The notes under the pieces were generated by a model. It was not told the DNA's origin. It saw nothing but the letters and a program-made list of their open reading frames with translations, and did not search any database. From JAFAGX01 sp035623335 (GTDB lineage: Bacteria; Acidobacteriota; Terriglobia; Terriglobales; Acidobacteriaceae): a stretch of DNA of 64,000 bases. Positions within the stretch are counted from its first letter, which is position 1. Each line of letters starts with the position of its first letter. The translations under genes and the position numbers were made by a program. Shown piece by piece: positions 43,505 to 52,094 of this stretch. The stretch covers positions 1 to 64,000 of the forward strand of contig DASPTQ010000183.1 in NCBI GenBank assembly GCA_035623335.1. The letters are read 5' to 3'.

Positions 43505-45262
43505 ATGCGTACCACCCGCAATCACCTGGTTCTCGTCGTTCTTGCGGTGCTTGCCCTCTGCGCTAGGGTGATCGCAGCCACGCAGCCGGTGCATGCCGCT
43601 CACGTCATGGTGGTCAGCGTGCACGAATTGGGGTCGCGAGCGGGAGCGGAAATCATACGAGCCGGTGGGAACGCGGTGGACGCGGCGGTCGCGACCGGGT
43701 TTGCGCTTGCGGTGGTGCATCCCGCCGCCGGAAATCTAGGCGGAGGGGGATTTATGCTGATCCGGCTGGCGGACGGCGAGACCCACTTTGTTGATTTCAG
43801 GGAAAAAGCTCCCGCCGCGGCCACGCCGGATATGTACCTGGATGCGCGGGGAAATGTGATCGAAGGCGCCAGCGAGTTCGGCTACAAGGCGATTGCCGTA
43901 CCCGGCTCGGTCGCCGGTCTGGTGTATGCGGAAAAGCATTTTGGCAAGCTGCGGCTCGCCCAAGTGATGGCTCCCGCGATCAAGCTGGCGCAGGACGGTT
44001 ATGCGCTAAGCTGGGAAGAAGCGCGAGACTTCGAGAAGGATAAACATTTGGGGGAAATGGCGGAATCGCGCCGCATTTTTCAACGCGACGGAAATTACTA
44101 CAAGCCGGGAGAAATTTTTCAGCAACCGGAGCTGGCGCGCACCCTGGAGCGCATCGCCAGCGATCCCGACGACTTTTACCATGGGGCCATGGCGCGAGAG
44201 CTGGCCGCCTCGATCCAGAAAGGTGGCGGCCTCCTCACCGCCAACGATTTGGCCGGTTACGAAGTAAAGGAGCGGGCGCCGGTTCAGGGCAGCTACCGGG
44301 GTTATGAGATCCTCAGTGCGCCTCCGCCGTCCTCGGGGGGAACCGCCCTGATCGAAATTCTCAACATCCTCGAGGGCTATGATCTGGCGAAGACGGGGAG
44401 CCGGTCGGCCGAATCCGTTCACCTGATTGCAGAAGCCTTCCGGCGGGCCTTTTATGACCGCGCGGAATTCTTGGGCGACCCGGACTTTTCCCGGATTCCG
44501 GTGGCCCAGCTGATCGATAAGCGGTACGGGGCGGCCTGGCGGGAGTCGATTGACCCCGCCCATGCGACGGGGAGCAAGGAGTTGAAGCGTCCCTCGATTT
44601 TCGGTGCCCTGGAACAATATGCTGCCGAACACCCGCAACCTACGGCCCGGCCGGAGTCGCCCCACACTACGCACTATTCGGTGGTCGACGCCGAGGGCAA
44701 CGCCGTGGCGGTCACCACGACCTTGAATGACTGGTTTGGATCGCGGGTCACCGCGCCCGGACTGGGATTTCTGTTGAATGACGAGATGGACGATTTCACC
44801 GTCAAGCCAGGCGTAGGCAATGGTGATGATTTGATCCAAGCTCCGGCCAATGCCATCGGAGGGGGAAAACGGCCTCTTTCTTCCATGGCTCCGACGATCG
44901 TTCTTCATAATGGCGAGCCGTTTCTGGTGCTGGGCTCTCCCGGCAGCTCGCGGATCATTACGACTGTAGCCAACGTGCTGGTTGGCGTGGTCGATTACGG
45001 TATGAACATTCAGGAAGCGGTCAATGCACCGCGATTTCATCATCAGTGGCTCCCCGACATTTTGAGCGTCGAGAAGTGGTTTTCTCCCGACAGCGTGCAC
45101 CTACTCGAGCAGATGGGGTACAAGGTCACCGTCGGGGTCGGTCATGGGGAGGATTGGCGTCCTTACTGGAGTGACGCCGAATGCATCGCCATCGATCCTG
45201 GGTCGGGCGAACGCTTGGGCGCCAGTGACGGCAGGAACAGCGGAAAGGCAGTCGGATACTGA
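43505..45262 (+). CDS. ggt: Gamma-glutamyltransferase (GGT)
   Basis: 585-residue exported enzyme that hydrolyses or transfers gamma-glutamyl groups, for example from glutathione. Signal peptide 1-25 (ends ARVIAATQ). It is made as a precursor and self-cleaves before the nucleophile threonine: PHTTHYSVVD places it at T388. Conserved features include 'GGNAVDAAVATGFALAVVHPAAGNLGGGGFML' near the N terminus and 'GSPGSSRIITTVANVLVGVVDYGMNIQEAVNAPRFHHQW' in the small subunit. Full length with both subunits. The sugar-isomerase-like gene starts at the next base after its stop. Confidence 0.95.
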   Translation: MRTTRNHLVLVVLAVLALCARVIAATQPVHAAHVMVVSVHELGSRAGAEIIRAGGNAVDAAVATGFALAVVHPAAGNLGGGGFMLIRLADGETHFVDFREKAPAAATPDMYLDARGNVIEGASEFGYKAIAVPGSVAGLVYAEKHFGKLRLAQVMAPAIKLAQDGYALSWEEARDFEKDKHLGEMAESRRIFQRDGNYYKPGEIFQQPELARTLERIASDPDDFYHGAMARELAASIQKGGGLLTANDLAGYEVKERAPVQGSYRGYEILSAPPPSSGGTALIEILNILEGYDLAKTGSRSAESVHLIAEAFRRAFYDRAEFLGDPDFSRIPVAQLIDKRYGAAWRESIDPAHATGSKELKRPSIFGALEQYAAEHPQPTARPESPHTTHYSVVDAEGNAVAVTTTLNDWFGSRVTAPGLGFLLNDEMDDFTVKPGVGNGDDLIQAPANAIGGGKRPLSSMAPTIVLHNGEPFLVLGSPGSSRIITTVANVLVGVVDYGMNIQEAVNAPRFHHQWLPDILSVEKWFSPDSVHLLEQMGYKVTVGVGHGEDWRPYWSDAECIAIDPGSGERLGASDGRNSGKAVGY

Positions 45263-46084
45263 ATGTTGAAAGCCATCTCCACCTATGTCTACGTCAAAGA
45301 GCGGCTGCACCCTGGTCTGCTCGACGGTTTACTGCGCGGCGGCGCCCAGGCTTTTGAAATTTTCGCGGCGCGCCAGCATTTGGACTACGCCAACCGCAAG
45401 CAGCATGTGCGTGAAATCGCCGACTGGTTTCGCACCAGCGGTGCTACCCTGCACTCGCTTCACGCCCCGCTGTATGGTGACTACGAGTGGGGGCGGACGG
45501 GGGCGCCTCCGGTGAACGTAACCTCAACGGATCGTGCGCATCGCGTCGAAGCCATGGACGAGATCAAACGTGCGCTCGAACTGGCGGAGCAAATTCCCTT
45601 CCGCTTCCTCATCCTGCACTTGGGAGTCGTTAACGAGTCGTTCGATGAGCGCAAGTTCGAGGCGGCGATGACCTCGGTCGAGCACCTGCGCGCCTTTGCC
45701 AAACCCTTGGGAGTGCAGATTCTGCTCGAGAACATTCCCAATGAACTGTCGACCCCGGAAAAGCTGGTCGAATTCATTCACGCCATGCGTTTCGAGGATG
45801 TGGGAGTGTGTTTTGATTTCGGGCATGCTCACCTAATGAGTGGCGTCGCGCCGGCGTTCGCGATCGTGAAAAGCTACATACGATCCACCCATGTCCACGA
45901 CAACGACAAAGATCGCGATTCGCACCTTTGGCCGGGCAGCGGCTCGATCGACTGGAAGGAAGCCATCGGACTGATTCAGTCGGCGCCGCACAAGCCGCCA
46001 TTGCTGCTCGAGGTGGAGGAGAACGAGAAAATTAATCCGGCCGAGAGAATGGGCGAGATGTTCAAGAAGTTGGATCGGGCTTAG
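45263..46084 (+). CDS. Sugar phosphate isomerase/epimerase-like TIM barrel protein
   Basis: 273 residues of the AP-endonuclease-2/xylose-isomerase-like (beta/alpha)8 family: 'LDGLLRGGAQAFEIF', 'TLHSLHAPLYGD', 'RFLILHLGVVNE', 'GVQILLENIPNEL', 'VGVCFDFGHAHLM' and 'STHVHDNDKDRDSHLWPGSGSIDW'. The His, Glu, Asp and His metal ligands expected in this fold are present. Substrate cannot be assigned. It begins at the base after the GGT stop codon (TGA-ATG), so the two genes are probably co-translated. Confidence 0.82.
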   Translation: MLKAISTYVYVKERLHPGLLDGLLRGGAQAFEIFAARQHLDYANRKQHVREIADWFRTSGATLHSLHAPLYGDYEWGRTGAPPVNVTSTDRAHRVEAMDEIKRALELAEQIPFRFLILHLGVVNESFDERKFEAAMTSVEHLRAFAKPLGVQILLENIPNELSTPEKLVEFIHAMRFEDVGVCFDFGHAHLMSGVAPAFAIVKSYIRSTHVHDNDKDRDSHLWPGSGSIDWKEAIGLIQSAPHKPPLLLEVEENEKINPAERMGEMFKKLDRA

Positions 46085-46140
46085 GCAAGCCCCAGATCGA
46101 AGTGCATTCGACCTCGCCTTGTCGGTTTTGAACTTCGCAT

Positions 46141-47466
46141 ATGCCATCACCCGTAACCTCCATCGCTCATGTCGGCAACCATGTAGGTCAGAGCGTCACC
46201 ATCCAAGGGTGGCTTTACAATCTGCGCGAGAGTGGCAAGCTCCTGTTTCCGATTTTCCGCGACGGAACCGGGATCATCCAGGGAGTGGTGGCCAAGAATG
46301 CGGTTTCTCCGGAGATCTTTGAATCCGTGCGGGGCCTCACCCAAGAATCGAGCGTGATCGTCGAAGGCAAGGTCCGAGCCGATCAACGCGCTCCCGGGGG
46401 ATACGAACTGGACGTTTCCCATGTGCAGGTGATCGCGCGCGTTCCCGAAAGCGATCCCTATCCGATTTCTCTGAAAGAACACGGTGTCGATTTCCTCATG
46501 GAACATCGCCACCTATGGGTGCGCAGCCCACGGCAAGCGGCCATCCTGCGGGTGCGCGCGGAAATCATCAAAGCTGCCCGCGACTTTTTTGATGAGCGGG
46601 GATTCACTCTGACCGATCCACCCATCCTTACTCCCGCCGCCTGCGAAGGAACCACCACCCTATTCCCCGTCGATTATTTTGACGAGCAAGCCTTTCTCAC
46701 CCAGTCCGGTCAGCTGTACATCGAAGCGACGGCCATGGCTTTGGGCCGGGTGTATTCCTTCGGACCCACGTTTCGTGCAGAAAAATCCAAGACTCGACGA
46801 CACCTGACGGAATTTTGGATGATCGAGCCGGAGGTCGCCTACGCCACTTTGGAAGACATCATGGACTTGGCGGAGGGGCTGATCAGTTTCTTGGTGGCGC
46901 GATGTCTCGAGCGCCGACGTGCCGATCTCAAGACCATCGGTCGGGATGTTTCGAAGCTCGAGAAGGTCGTACCGCCCTTTCCCCGGATCAGCTACGACGA
47001 GGCCGTCAGGATTCTGCAGGAAGCCCACGCCAAAGGCGCTGTAGAAAATAACTTTGTCTGGGGTGGGGATCTTGGCTCTCCCGATGAGACCTTTCTCTCC
47101 TCGCAGTTCGACCAGCCCGTTCTAGTGCATCGCTATCCCGCCAAGGTGAAGGCGTTCTACATGGAGCCGGACCCGCATCGTCCGGAGTTGGCGCTGTGCG
47201 TCGATGTACTGGCCCCCGAAGGATACGGCGAGATCATTGGCGGCTCCCAACGTATTGCCTCCTACGATCTTCTGCGGCAGCGTATTCGCGAGCATGGTTT
47301 GCCGGAGGCAGCGTTTCAATGGTATCTGGACTTGCGGCGATACGGCAGCGTGCCGCATGCGGGTTTTGGCATGGGGATTGAGCGCGCCGTGGCCTGGATT
47401 TGCGGCTTGGAACACGTCCGCGAAACCATTCCGTTTCCGAGAATGCTGTACCGGCTTTACCCCTAA
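46141..47466 (+). CDS. asnS: Asparaginyl-tRNA synthetase
   Basis: 441 residues; charges tRNA-Asn with asparagine. The N-terminal OB-fold anticodon-binding domain begins 'HVGQSVTIQGWLYNLRESGKLLFPIFRDGTG', and the class II catalytic core shows motif 2 'FGPTFRAEKSKTRRHLTEFWMIEPEVA' and motif 3 'GFGMGIERAVAWICGLEHVRETIPFPRML'. The 'PFPRMLYRLYP' end is characteristic of AsnRS rather than AspRS. It starts 56 bp after the sugar-isomerase-like gene. Confidence 0.95.
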   Translation: MPSPVTSIAHVGNHVGQSVTIQGWLYNLRESGKLLFPIFRDGTGIIQGVVAKNAVSPEIFESVRGLTQESSVIVEGKVRADQRAPGGYELDVSHVQVIARVPESDPYPISLKEHGVDFLMEHRHLWVRSPRQAAILRVRAEIIKAARDFFDERGFTLTDPPILTPAACEGTTTLFPVDYFDEQAFLTQSGQLYIEATAMALGRVYSFGPTFRAEKSKTRRHLTEFWMIEPEVAYATLEDIMDLAEGLISFLVARCLERRRADLKTIGRDVSKLEKVVPPFPRISYDEAVRILQEAHAKGAVENNFVWGGDLGSPDETFLSSQFDQPVLVHRYPAKVKAFYMEPDPHRPELALCVDVLAPEGYGEIIGGSQRIASYDLLRQRIREHGLPEAAFQWYLDLRRYGSVPHAGFGMGIERAVAWICGLEHVRETIPFPRMLYRLYP

Positions 47467-47549
47467 AACCGCAGCGCAAGGAAGAGGGAGAAGCCGGTCG
47501 TCTCCAACCTGTAGTTCCGACGTTCGGTGTAGGTTATGCTGGCTGCTCG

Positions 47550-48494
47550 ATGACAACCACGATGCCATCGCTTTCAAGCATCACTCCCAGAAAGATACGC
47601 GTCATTGGGGTTCCCCTCGATCTCGGACAATCTCGACGAGGCGTCGATATGGGCCCTTCGGCGGTGCGCGTCGCCGGCCTCGAAGCCCGCCTGGAAGTGC
47701 TGGGACACATCGTCGAAGACGGCGGCAACGTGCCGGTGGCCATCCCCGAGCAAAAGAAGGAAGGCCAGGCTAACGCCAAATACCTGAAGGAAATCACCGC
47801 CACCTGCACCAAGCATGCCGAGCTGGTTCTAAAAACCATCGAGTCCGGGCAAGTGCCACTGGCCTTGGGCGGCGATCACTCCATGGCCGCCGGCACGGTG
47901 TCTGGGGTGGCGGAGTACTATCGACGGCAACAGGAGAAAATCGGCCTTCTTTGGGTGGACGCGCACACCGATCTCAACACCCCGGAGAGTTCTCCCAGCG
48001 GCAACGTGCATGGTATGCCGCTGGCGGCGATCCTGGGGCTCGGGCCGGCGGAATTGGGCAATATCTTTGCTTTCTCGCCCAAAGTGGAACCGGAAAATTG
48101 CGTGCTGGTGGGAGTGCGCGACATCGACGCCATTGAGAAACTCAACGTGCGTCGTGCCGGCATCGAGGTTTTCACCATGCGCGACATTGACGAACGCGGC
48201 ATGCGCACGGTGATGGAAGAGGCCTTGCGAAGGGCCGGACGCGGCACGGTCGGTTACCATGTCTCGATCGACATGGACTGGGTGGACCCCGAGGATGCCC
48301 CGGGAGTTGGGACCCCGGTACGCGGCGGTGCCACCTATCGCGAGGCCCACCTCGCCATGGAAATCATCGCCGATCACGGCCGCATGCTGAGTCTCGAGAT
48401 TGTCGAGGTGAATCCGGTCATCGACGAGCATAACCGTACGGCGGATTTGGCCGTGGAGCTGGCCCTCTCGGCCTTCGGGAAGAAGATTCTGTGA
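47550..48494 (+). CDS. rocF: Arginase
   Basis: Mn2+-dependent hydrolase producing urea and ornithine from arginine. The ATG at 47550 gives a 314-residue protein of normal length; the open frame further upstream overlaps the end of asnS and is not expected. Metal-binding motifs of the ureohydrolase family are all present: GGDHSMAAG, 'WVDAHTDLNTPESSPSGNVHGM' and 'SIDMDWVDPEDAPGVGTP'. Ornithine production could link amino-acid degradation to polyamine synthesis, but no odc or speE-type partner is adjacent. Confidence 0.94.
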   Translation: MTTTMPSLSSITPRKIRVIGVPLDLGQSRRGVDMGPSAVRVAGLEARLEVLGHIVEDGGNVPVAIPEQKKEGQANAKYLKEITATCTKHAELVLKTIESGQVPLALGGDHSMAAGTVSGVAEYYRRQQEKIGLLWVDAHTDLNTPESSPSGNVHGMPLAAILGLGPAELGNIFAFSPKVEPENCVLVGVRDIDAIEKLNVRRAGIEVFTMRDIDERGMRTVMEEALRRAGRGTVGYHVSIDMDWVDPEDAPGVGTPVRGGATYREAHLAMEIIADHGRMLSLEIVEVNPVIDEHNRTADLAVELALSAFGKKIL

Positions 48495-48519
48495 ACACCG
48501 ATCGATGCTGGAGTGACCG

Positions 48520-49371
48520 ATGAGAGTCTGTTGCAGCAGCTTCTTGTTCGCCGCCTTGCTCTCGATCGCCTGCTTGGCCCAGACCCAGCCTGGCTCGCCT
48601 GAGGAGAAGGCGGCGGTGGTCTATGGACAAAGCATTCACTATATCGAAGCCGGCCAGGGTCGAGCGGTCATCCTGCTCCATGGCCTGGGGGCGGTCAAAG
48701 AGATGTGGATGGCCAATTTCGCGGCTCTCGCCGTCGGCCATCATGTCTATGCTCTCGACCAGCTTGGCTTTGGTCATTCGGATAAGCCGCTGCTCGAATA
48801 CAAGATCGCCACTTGGGTGGATTTTCTTTACGGTTTCATGCAGTCGGAGAACATCCGCACGGCAACCCTGGTGGGGAACTCACTGGGAGGGTGGATTGCC
48901 CTGGAGTTCACGGCCCAGCACCCGGAACTGGTAGAGAAGTTGGTGCTGGTGGATGCGGCGGGCCTGGCCTGGGGGCCGGGAGGGCCGGTGGTCGATCTCA
49001 ACCCGTCCTCGATGGCAGGCTGGCGGACTCTGCTCGAATCGCTTTTCTATGACAAGAAGATGGTGAGTGATCAAGTAGTGCTGCGGGTGTTCACCGACCA
49101 CTTGCGCAATAACGACGGATATACCATCGAGCGCACGCTGGCGGGCTTCGCGCAAGCTCAATTTGAGGACGACAAGCTCAAGTCGATCCACGCACCCACG
49201 CTGGTGGTGTGGGGGCGCGAGGATGAACTGCTTCCCGTGGCCCGGGGTGAAAAATTCCGCGATGGAATTCCCGGCGCTAAACTGGTCGTCCTTGAGCAAT
49301 GCGGACATTTGCCCCAGCTGGAGAAAGCCGACGAGTTCAACCGGGCGGTGCTTGATTTTCTAGCCAAGTGA
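48520..49371 (+). CDS. Exported alpha/beta hydrolase
   Basis: 283 residues with a signal peptide ending around 'LLSIACLAQ'; the Cys could be a lipoprotein site, but the residue before it deviates from a canonical lipobox. Catalytic triad: nucleophile elbow VGNSLGGW, acid residue in WGREDELLPV, His in EQCGHLPQLEKADEF. Oxyanion-hole motif LLHGLGAVKE. Fold and size match lipase/esterase or haloalkane-dehalogenase-type hydrolases. Substrate unknown. It is 25 bp after arginase. Confidence 0.85.
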   Translation: MRVCCSSFLFAALLSIACLAQTQPGSPEEKAAVVYGQSIHYIEAGQGRAVILLHGLGAVKEMWMANFAALAVGHHVYALDQLGFGHSDKPLLEYKIATWVDFLYGFMQSENIRTATLVGNSLGGWIALEFTAQHPELVEKLVLVDAAGLAWGPGGPVVDLNPSSMAGWRTLLESLFYDKKMVSDQVVLRVFTDHLRNNDGYTIERTLAGFAQAQFEDDKLKSIHAPTLVVWGREDELLPVARGEKFRDGIPGAKLVVLEQCGHLPQLEKADEFNRAVLDFLAK

Positions 49372-49452
49372 GCGGTCTCGTCCTTCCCAGGGGCCCCTGG
49401 GAATCAATCCTGCGATTGACGCTTCCCTTTCCTCCGTCCACACTGAAAAGCG

Positions 49453-50655
49453 ATGAAGAAGCTTCGGGTCGGCATTCTGTTTGGCGGACGCAGCGGGGAG
49501 CATGAGGTGTCGCTCCTATCGGCCGCTTCGGTGTTTAGCGCCATCGACAAGAACAAGTATGAAGTTGTTCCTATCGGCATCACCAAGGAAGGGCACTGGG
49601 TCACGGCTTCTGACGCCCAGCGGCTCTTGGCAGGCCAGGGGGTTCCCGCTGCCCCAACGCACCGCCGCGCGGGAGATCCGGAGGCGACCCCCGGGGCCGC
49701 CGTCTTGGCCAAAGGAGAGGCCGTCATCGTCCCACCCGAGCCGCAATCCCATGGCGGTCCGCTCAACCCGCTGCAGACCGATGCGGCATCCCATGCCCTC
49801 TCTCGCCGGGCTGCCGACCGCGCCATCAACGTCGACATCATCTTTCCCGTTCTGCATGGCACCTTCGGCGAGGATGGAACCATTCAGGGGTTATTGGAGC
49901 TGGCCGATATGCCCTATGTCGGCGCTGGGGTATTGGGGTCGGCCGCGGGCATGGACAAGGACATCATGAAGGCGCTGTTCCGCGCCGCCGGTTTGCCGCT
50001 AGTGAAACATGTCACGATCTTGCGCGGCGACTGGGCGGCCCAGCCCAAAGAGGTTCGCCGGCGAATCGAACGCCAACTGAAATATCCCGTCTTTGTGAAG
50101 CCGGCGAATTTGGGCTCCTCCGTCGGCATTTCGAAGGTGCACGATTCGAGCCAACTCGCTTCCGGTATTGAGGAAGCCGCAAAGTTCGATCGCAAAATCG
50201 TGATCGAACAGGGAGTGGGTGGAAAGAAGCAGAAGGCGCGCGAGCTTGAATGCTCCGTGCTGGGGAATGACCACCCCGAGGCTTCCCTGCCGGGGGAGAT
50301 CGTGCCCAGCAAGGAATTCTACGACTATGAGGCGAAGTACCTCGATGAAGGCTCGGAGCTGGTTATCCCGGCCAGACTCACCCAGCGGGAAAGCAAGACA
50401 GTTCAGCAGCTTGCGATTCGTGCCTTCCAGGCCGTGGACTGCTCCGGCCTGGCGCGCGTCGACTTTCTGATGGAGCCCAAGACGCGCAGGATTTACGTGA
50501 ATGAAATCAACACCATGCCGGGCTTCACGGCGATCAGCATGTATCCCAAGCTATGGGCCGCCTCTGGATTGTCCTATTCGCAACTGATCGAGCGGTTGAT
50601 CGAGCTCGGGATGGAGCGCCACCAAGAGAAGAAGAAGAACCAGTACAGCCTTTAA
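49453..50655 (+). CDS. ddl: D-alanine--D-alanine ligase
   Basis: 400-residue ATP-grasp ligase that joins D-Ala to D-Ala for peptidoglycan. N-terminal 'RVGILFGGRSGEHEVSLLSAASV', the ATP-grasp signature region 'YPVFVKPANLGSSVGISKVHD', and 'VNEINTMPGFTAISMYPKLWAASGLSYSQL'. Compared with the ~310-360-residue Ddl, a ~60-residue low-complexity insert rich in Pro/Ala/Arg lies between 60 and 120 (APTHRRAGDPEATPGAAV...). The insert is probably a disordered loop. Catalytic residues appear intact. Confidence 0.93.
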   Translation: MKKLRVGILFGGRSGEHEVSLLSAASVFSAIDKNKYEVVPIGITKEGHWVTASDAQRLLAGQGVPAAPTHRRAGDPEATPGAAVLAKGEAVIVPPEPQSHGGPLNPLQTDAASHALSRRAADRAINVDIIFPVLHGTFGEDGTIQGLLELADMPYVGAGVLGSAAGMDKDIMKALFRAAGLPLVKHVTILRGDWAAQPKEVRRRIERQLKYPVFVKPANLGSSVGISKVHDSSQLASGIEEAAKFDRKIVIEQGVGGKKQKARELECSVLGNDHPEASLPGEIVPSKEFYDYEAKYLDEGSELVIPARLTQRESKTVQQLAIRAFQAVDCSGLARVDFLMEPKTRRIYVNEINTMPGFTAISMYPKLWAASGLSYSQLIERLIELGMERHQEKKKNQYSL

Positions 50656-50797
50656 GCGTCGGCGATGAACTCAAGCCGATAGAGGCCGTAACCGCCTTAG
50701 TGGCGATCGAGCTAAAGCCGGAGGCGTCGAGCGCGGCTCAACCCGCGGCAGCCTAAGGCAGCCATTGCTGAACAGCCTGAGCTAGCCAAGGCCGATA

Positions 50798-50803
50798 TAT
50801 AAT
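50798..50803 (+). promoter_or_regulatory. -10 element very close to a start codon (likely leaderless mRNA)
   Basis: TATAAT at 50798-50803 is followed by the ATG at 50812, only 8 bases beyond the -10. Transcription starting ~7 bases after a -10 would begin at or next to the ATG, so the TPR protein mRNA would be leaderless. No Shine-Dalgarno sequence is visible. No good -35 is found. Confidence 0.45.
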
Positions 50804-50811
50804 CGCCCCCG

Positions 50812-51735
50812 ATGAAAGCCAGTTCCGCCATCGTTCGGCAGTTGTTCCTGTTTCTCGCTTCTTCGGCAGCATCGTTTACGCAAACTCCTGGCCAGCAGCA
50901 AGCACCCGAGTTCATTCGACAGGGTCAGCAGTTGATCCGCGAGGGAAAGCCGCAACAGGCGCTCGAGCGATATCAAGAGGTGCTACGGACATCGCCGGAT
51001 TCGGTTCCCGCCAACATCGCGGCCGGAAGCGTGCTCGACCTGATGTTACAAGGTGAGGAGGCGCGGAAATATTTCGCGAAGGCCGTCGCGGTGGCAGACA
51101 CCCCGGAGCACAGAGCCGCAGCGCGGAGAGCGATGGCGATGTCGTATGCCTTCGAAGCAAATTGCAGCCAAGCGGCCGCCTATGAGCAACAGGTCTTCGA
51201 CTTCTACGGCACCGTGAACAACTTCTTTCAGCAAGGAGAGATTGCCGACGAGGCGGCTCGCGTTTGCCTCGATTCCGGAGACTTCGATGCCGCCGCGAAA
51301 TGGTACAAACTTGGGCACGAAACTGGCTTGAAGGAACCGGACATCAAGCCCGACCGCCAAGACCTGTGGAACTTCCGCTGGGAGCATGCCCAAGCCCGTA
51401 TCGCGGCCCGGCGAAGCGACCCCGTCGAAGCCCAGAAGCACATGGCTGCGGCCAAGGCCATCCTCGACAAGGGCACTAACCCCGAGCAGGCACGGTTCTT
51501 TCCCTATCTGCAAGCCTACGTCGCCTTCTATGCGGGAGACTACAAAACGGCTCTCGAGCAACTGCACCAGTCGGACCAGAACGACGCCCTCATCCAGTGC
51601 ATGCTCGGTGAAACCTATGAAAAATTAGGCGATCAGGAGAAGGCGCTCGAGTACTATCGCAAAGCGTCCACCGCCAGTTCGCACAATCCCCCTGCCGCCT
51701 ACGCCGTCCCGTTTGCCAAGAAGAAACTGGCGTAG
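50812..51735 (+). CDS. Exported TPR-repeat protein
   Basis: 307 residues with a signal peptide (MKASSAIVRQLFLFLASSAASFTQ). The mature part has TPR-like helical pairs: 'EFIRQGQQLIREGKPQQALERYQEVLRTSPDS', 'YLQAYVAFYAGDYKTALEQLHQSDQNDALIQCMLGETYEKLGDQEKALEYYRKAS'. These act as protein-protein scaffolds. No catalytic domain. The start follows the -10 by only 8 bases. Function unknown; probably an envelope adaptor. Confidence 0.82.
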   Translation: MKASSAIVRQLFLFLASSAASFTQTPGQQQAPEFIRQGQQLIREGKPQQALERYQEVLRTSPDSVPANIAAGSVLDLMLQGEEARKYFAKAVAVADTPEHRAAARRAMAMSYAFEANCSQAAAYEQQVFDFYGTVNNFFQQGEIADEAARVCLDSGDFDAAAKWYKLGHETGLKEPDIKPDRQDLWNFRWEHAQARIAARRSDPVEAQKHMAAAKAILDKGTNPEQARFFPYLQAYVAFYAGDYKTALEQLHQSDQNDALIQCMLGETYEKLGDQEKALEYYRKASTASSHNPPAAYAVPFAKKKLA

Positions 51736-51797
51736 CCGGCCCTGATAATCAGCGACCCGCTCGCTGTTTTCCCGGCCGGGCTCGATTGCAAATCTGC

Positions 51798-51827
51798 TTG
51801 ACGCAGCTTCGCTTGCCTGTGTAGGAT
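51798..51827 (+). promoter_or_regulatory. Candidate promoter of the SAM-riboswitch operon
   Basis: TTGACG (51798-51803) is separated by 18 bp from TAGGAT (51822-51827). It lies about 40 bases upstream of the aptamer start, which fits a transcript beginning near 51834. The -10 is imperfect. Confidence 0.45.
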
Positions 51828-51865
51828 GGCGGGGTAACGGTCGCTCCTCCGGAGCAGACCGGGAT

Positions 51866-51972
51866 TTCATGTAGAGTGGCTGAGGGACGAGCCCTGTGAC
51901 GCCACGGCAACCGGATCAGAGCCAATTCTGACCGTCAGGTGCCAACTCTCTCCTGGAAACAGGGAACATGAG
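51866..51972 (+). ncRNA. SAM-I (S-box) riboswitch aptamer
   Basis: The conserved S-box core is easy to follow: GGCTGAGGGACGAGCCC (51878 onward), then GACGCC..GGCAACC, then CAGGTGCCAACTC, and a 3' end of ACATGAG. P1 forms from TTCATGT (51866-51872) with ACATGAG (51966-51972), including one wobble pair. This is the SAM-I layout, in which SAM binding stabilises the aptamer and favours termination. It is in the leader of the thrC-like/MoaD-like operon and is followed by a hairpin terminator. No search was run; a SAM-clan variant (SAM-IV or I/IV) is also conceivable. Confidence 0.85.
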
Positions 51973-52002
51973 ATTCGGATGCGATCAGTTTTTGCCTCCG
52001 CA

Positions 52003-52043
52003 GCCTCTTTTCCTATTCCCGGAAAAAGAGGCCTTCGCATTTT
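52003..52043 (+). terminator. Expression-platform terminator of the SAM riboswitch
   Basis: GCCTCTTTTCC (52003-52013) pairs with GGAAAAAGAGGC (52021-52032; one extra A) across a 7-base loop, followed by CTTCGCATTTT. This strong stem ~30 bases after the aptamer is the expected off-switch. The U tract is short, so a termination-plus-attenuation role is likely. Confidence 0.6.
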
Positions 52044-52094
52044 AGGACTCTTTTCCCTGGCTCGTCCTTAGCTACTCGGAAAGCGAGTGGCAGG

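Noticed and set aside
44006..45100. 364-residue antisense frame over GGT
   Set aside because: Antisense shadow; the plus-strand enzyme is complete with its autocleavage motif.
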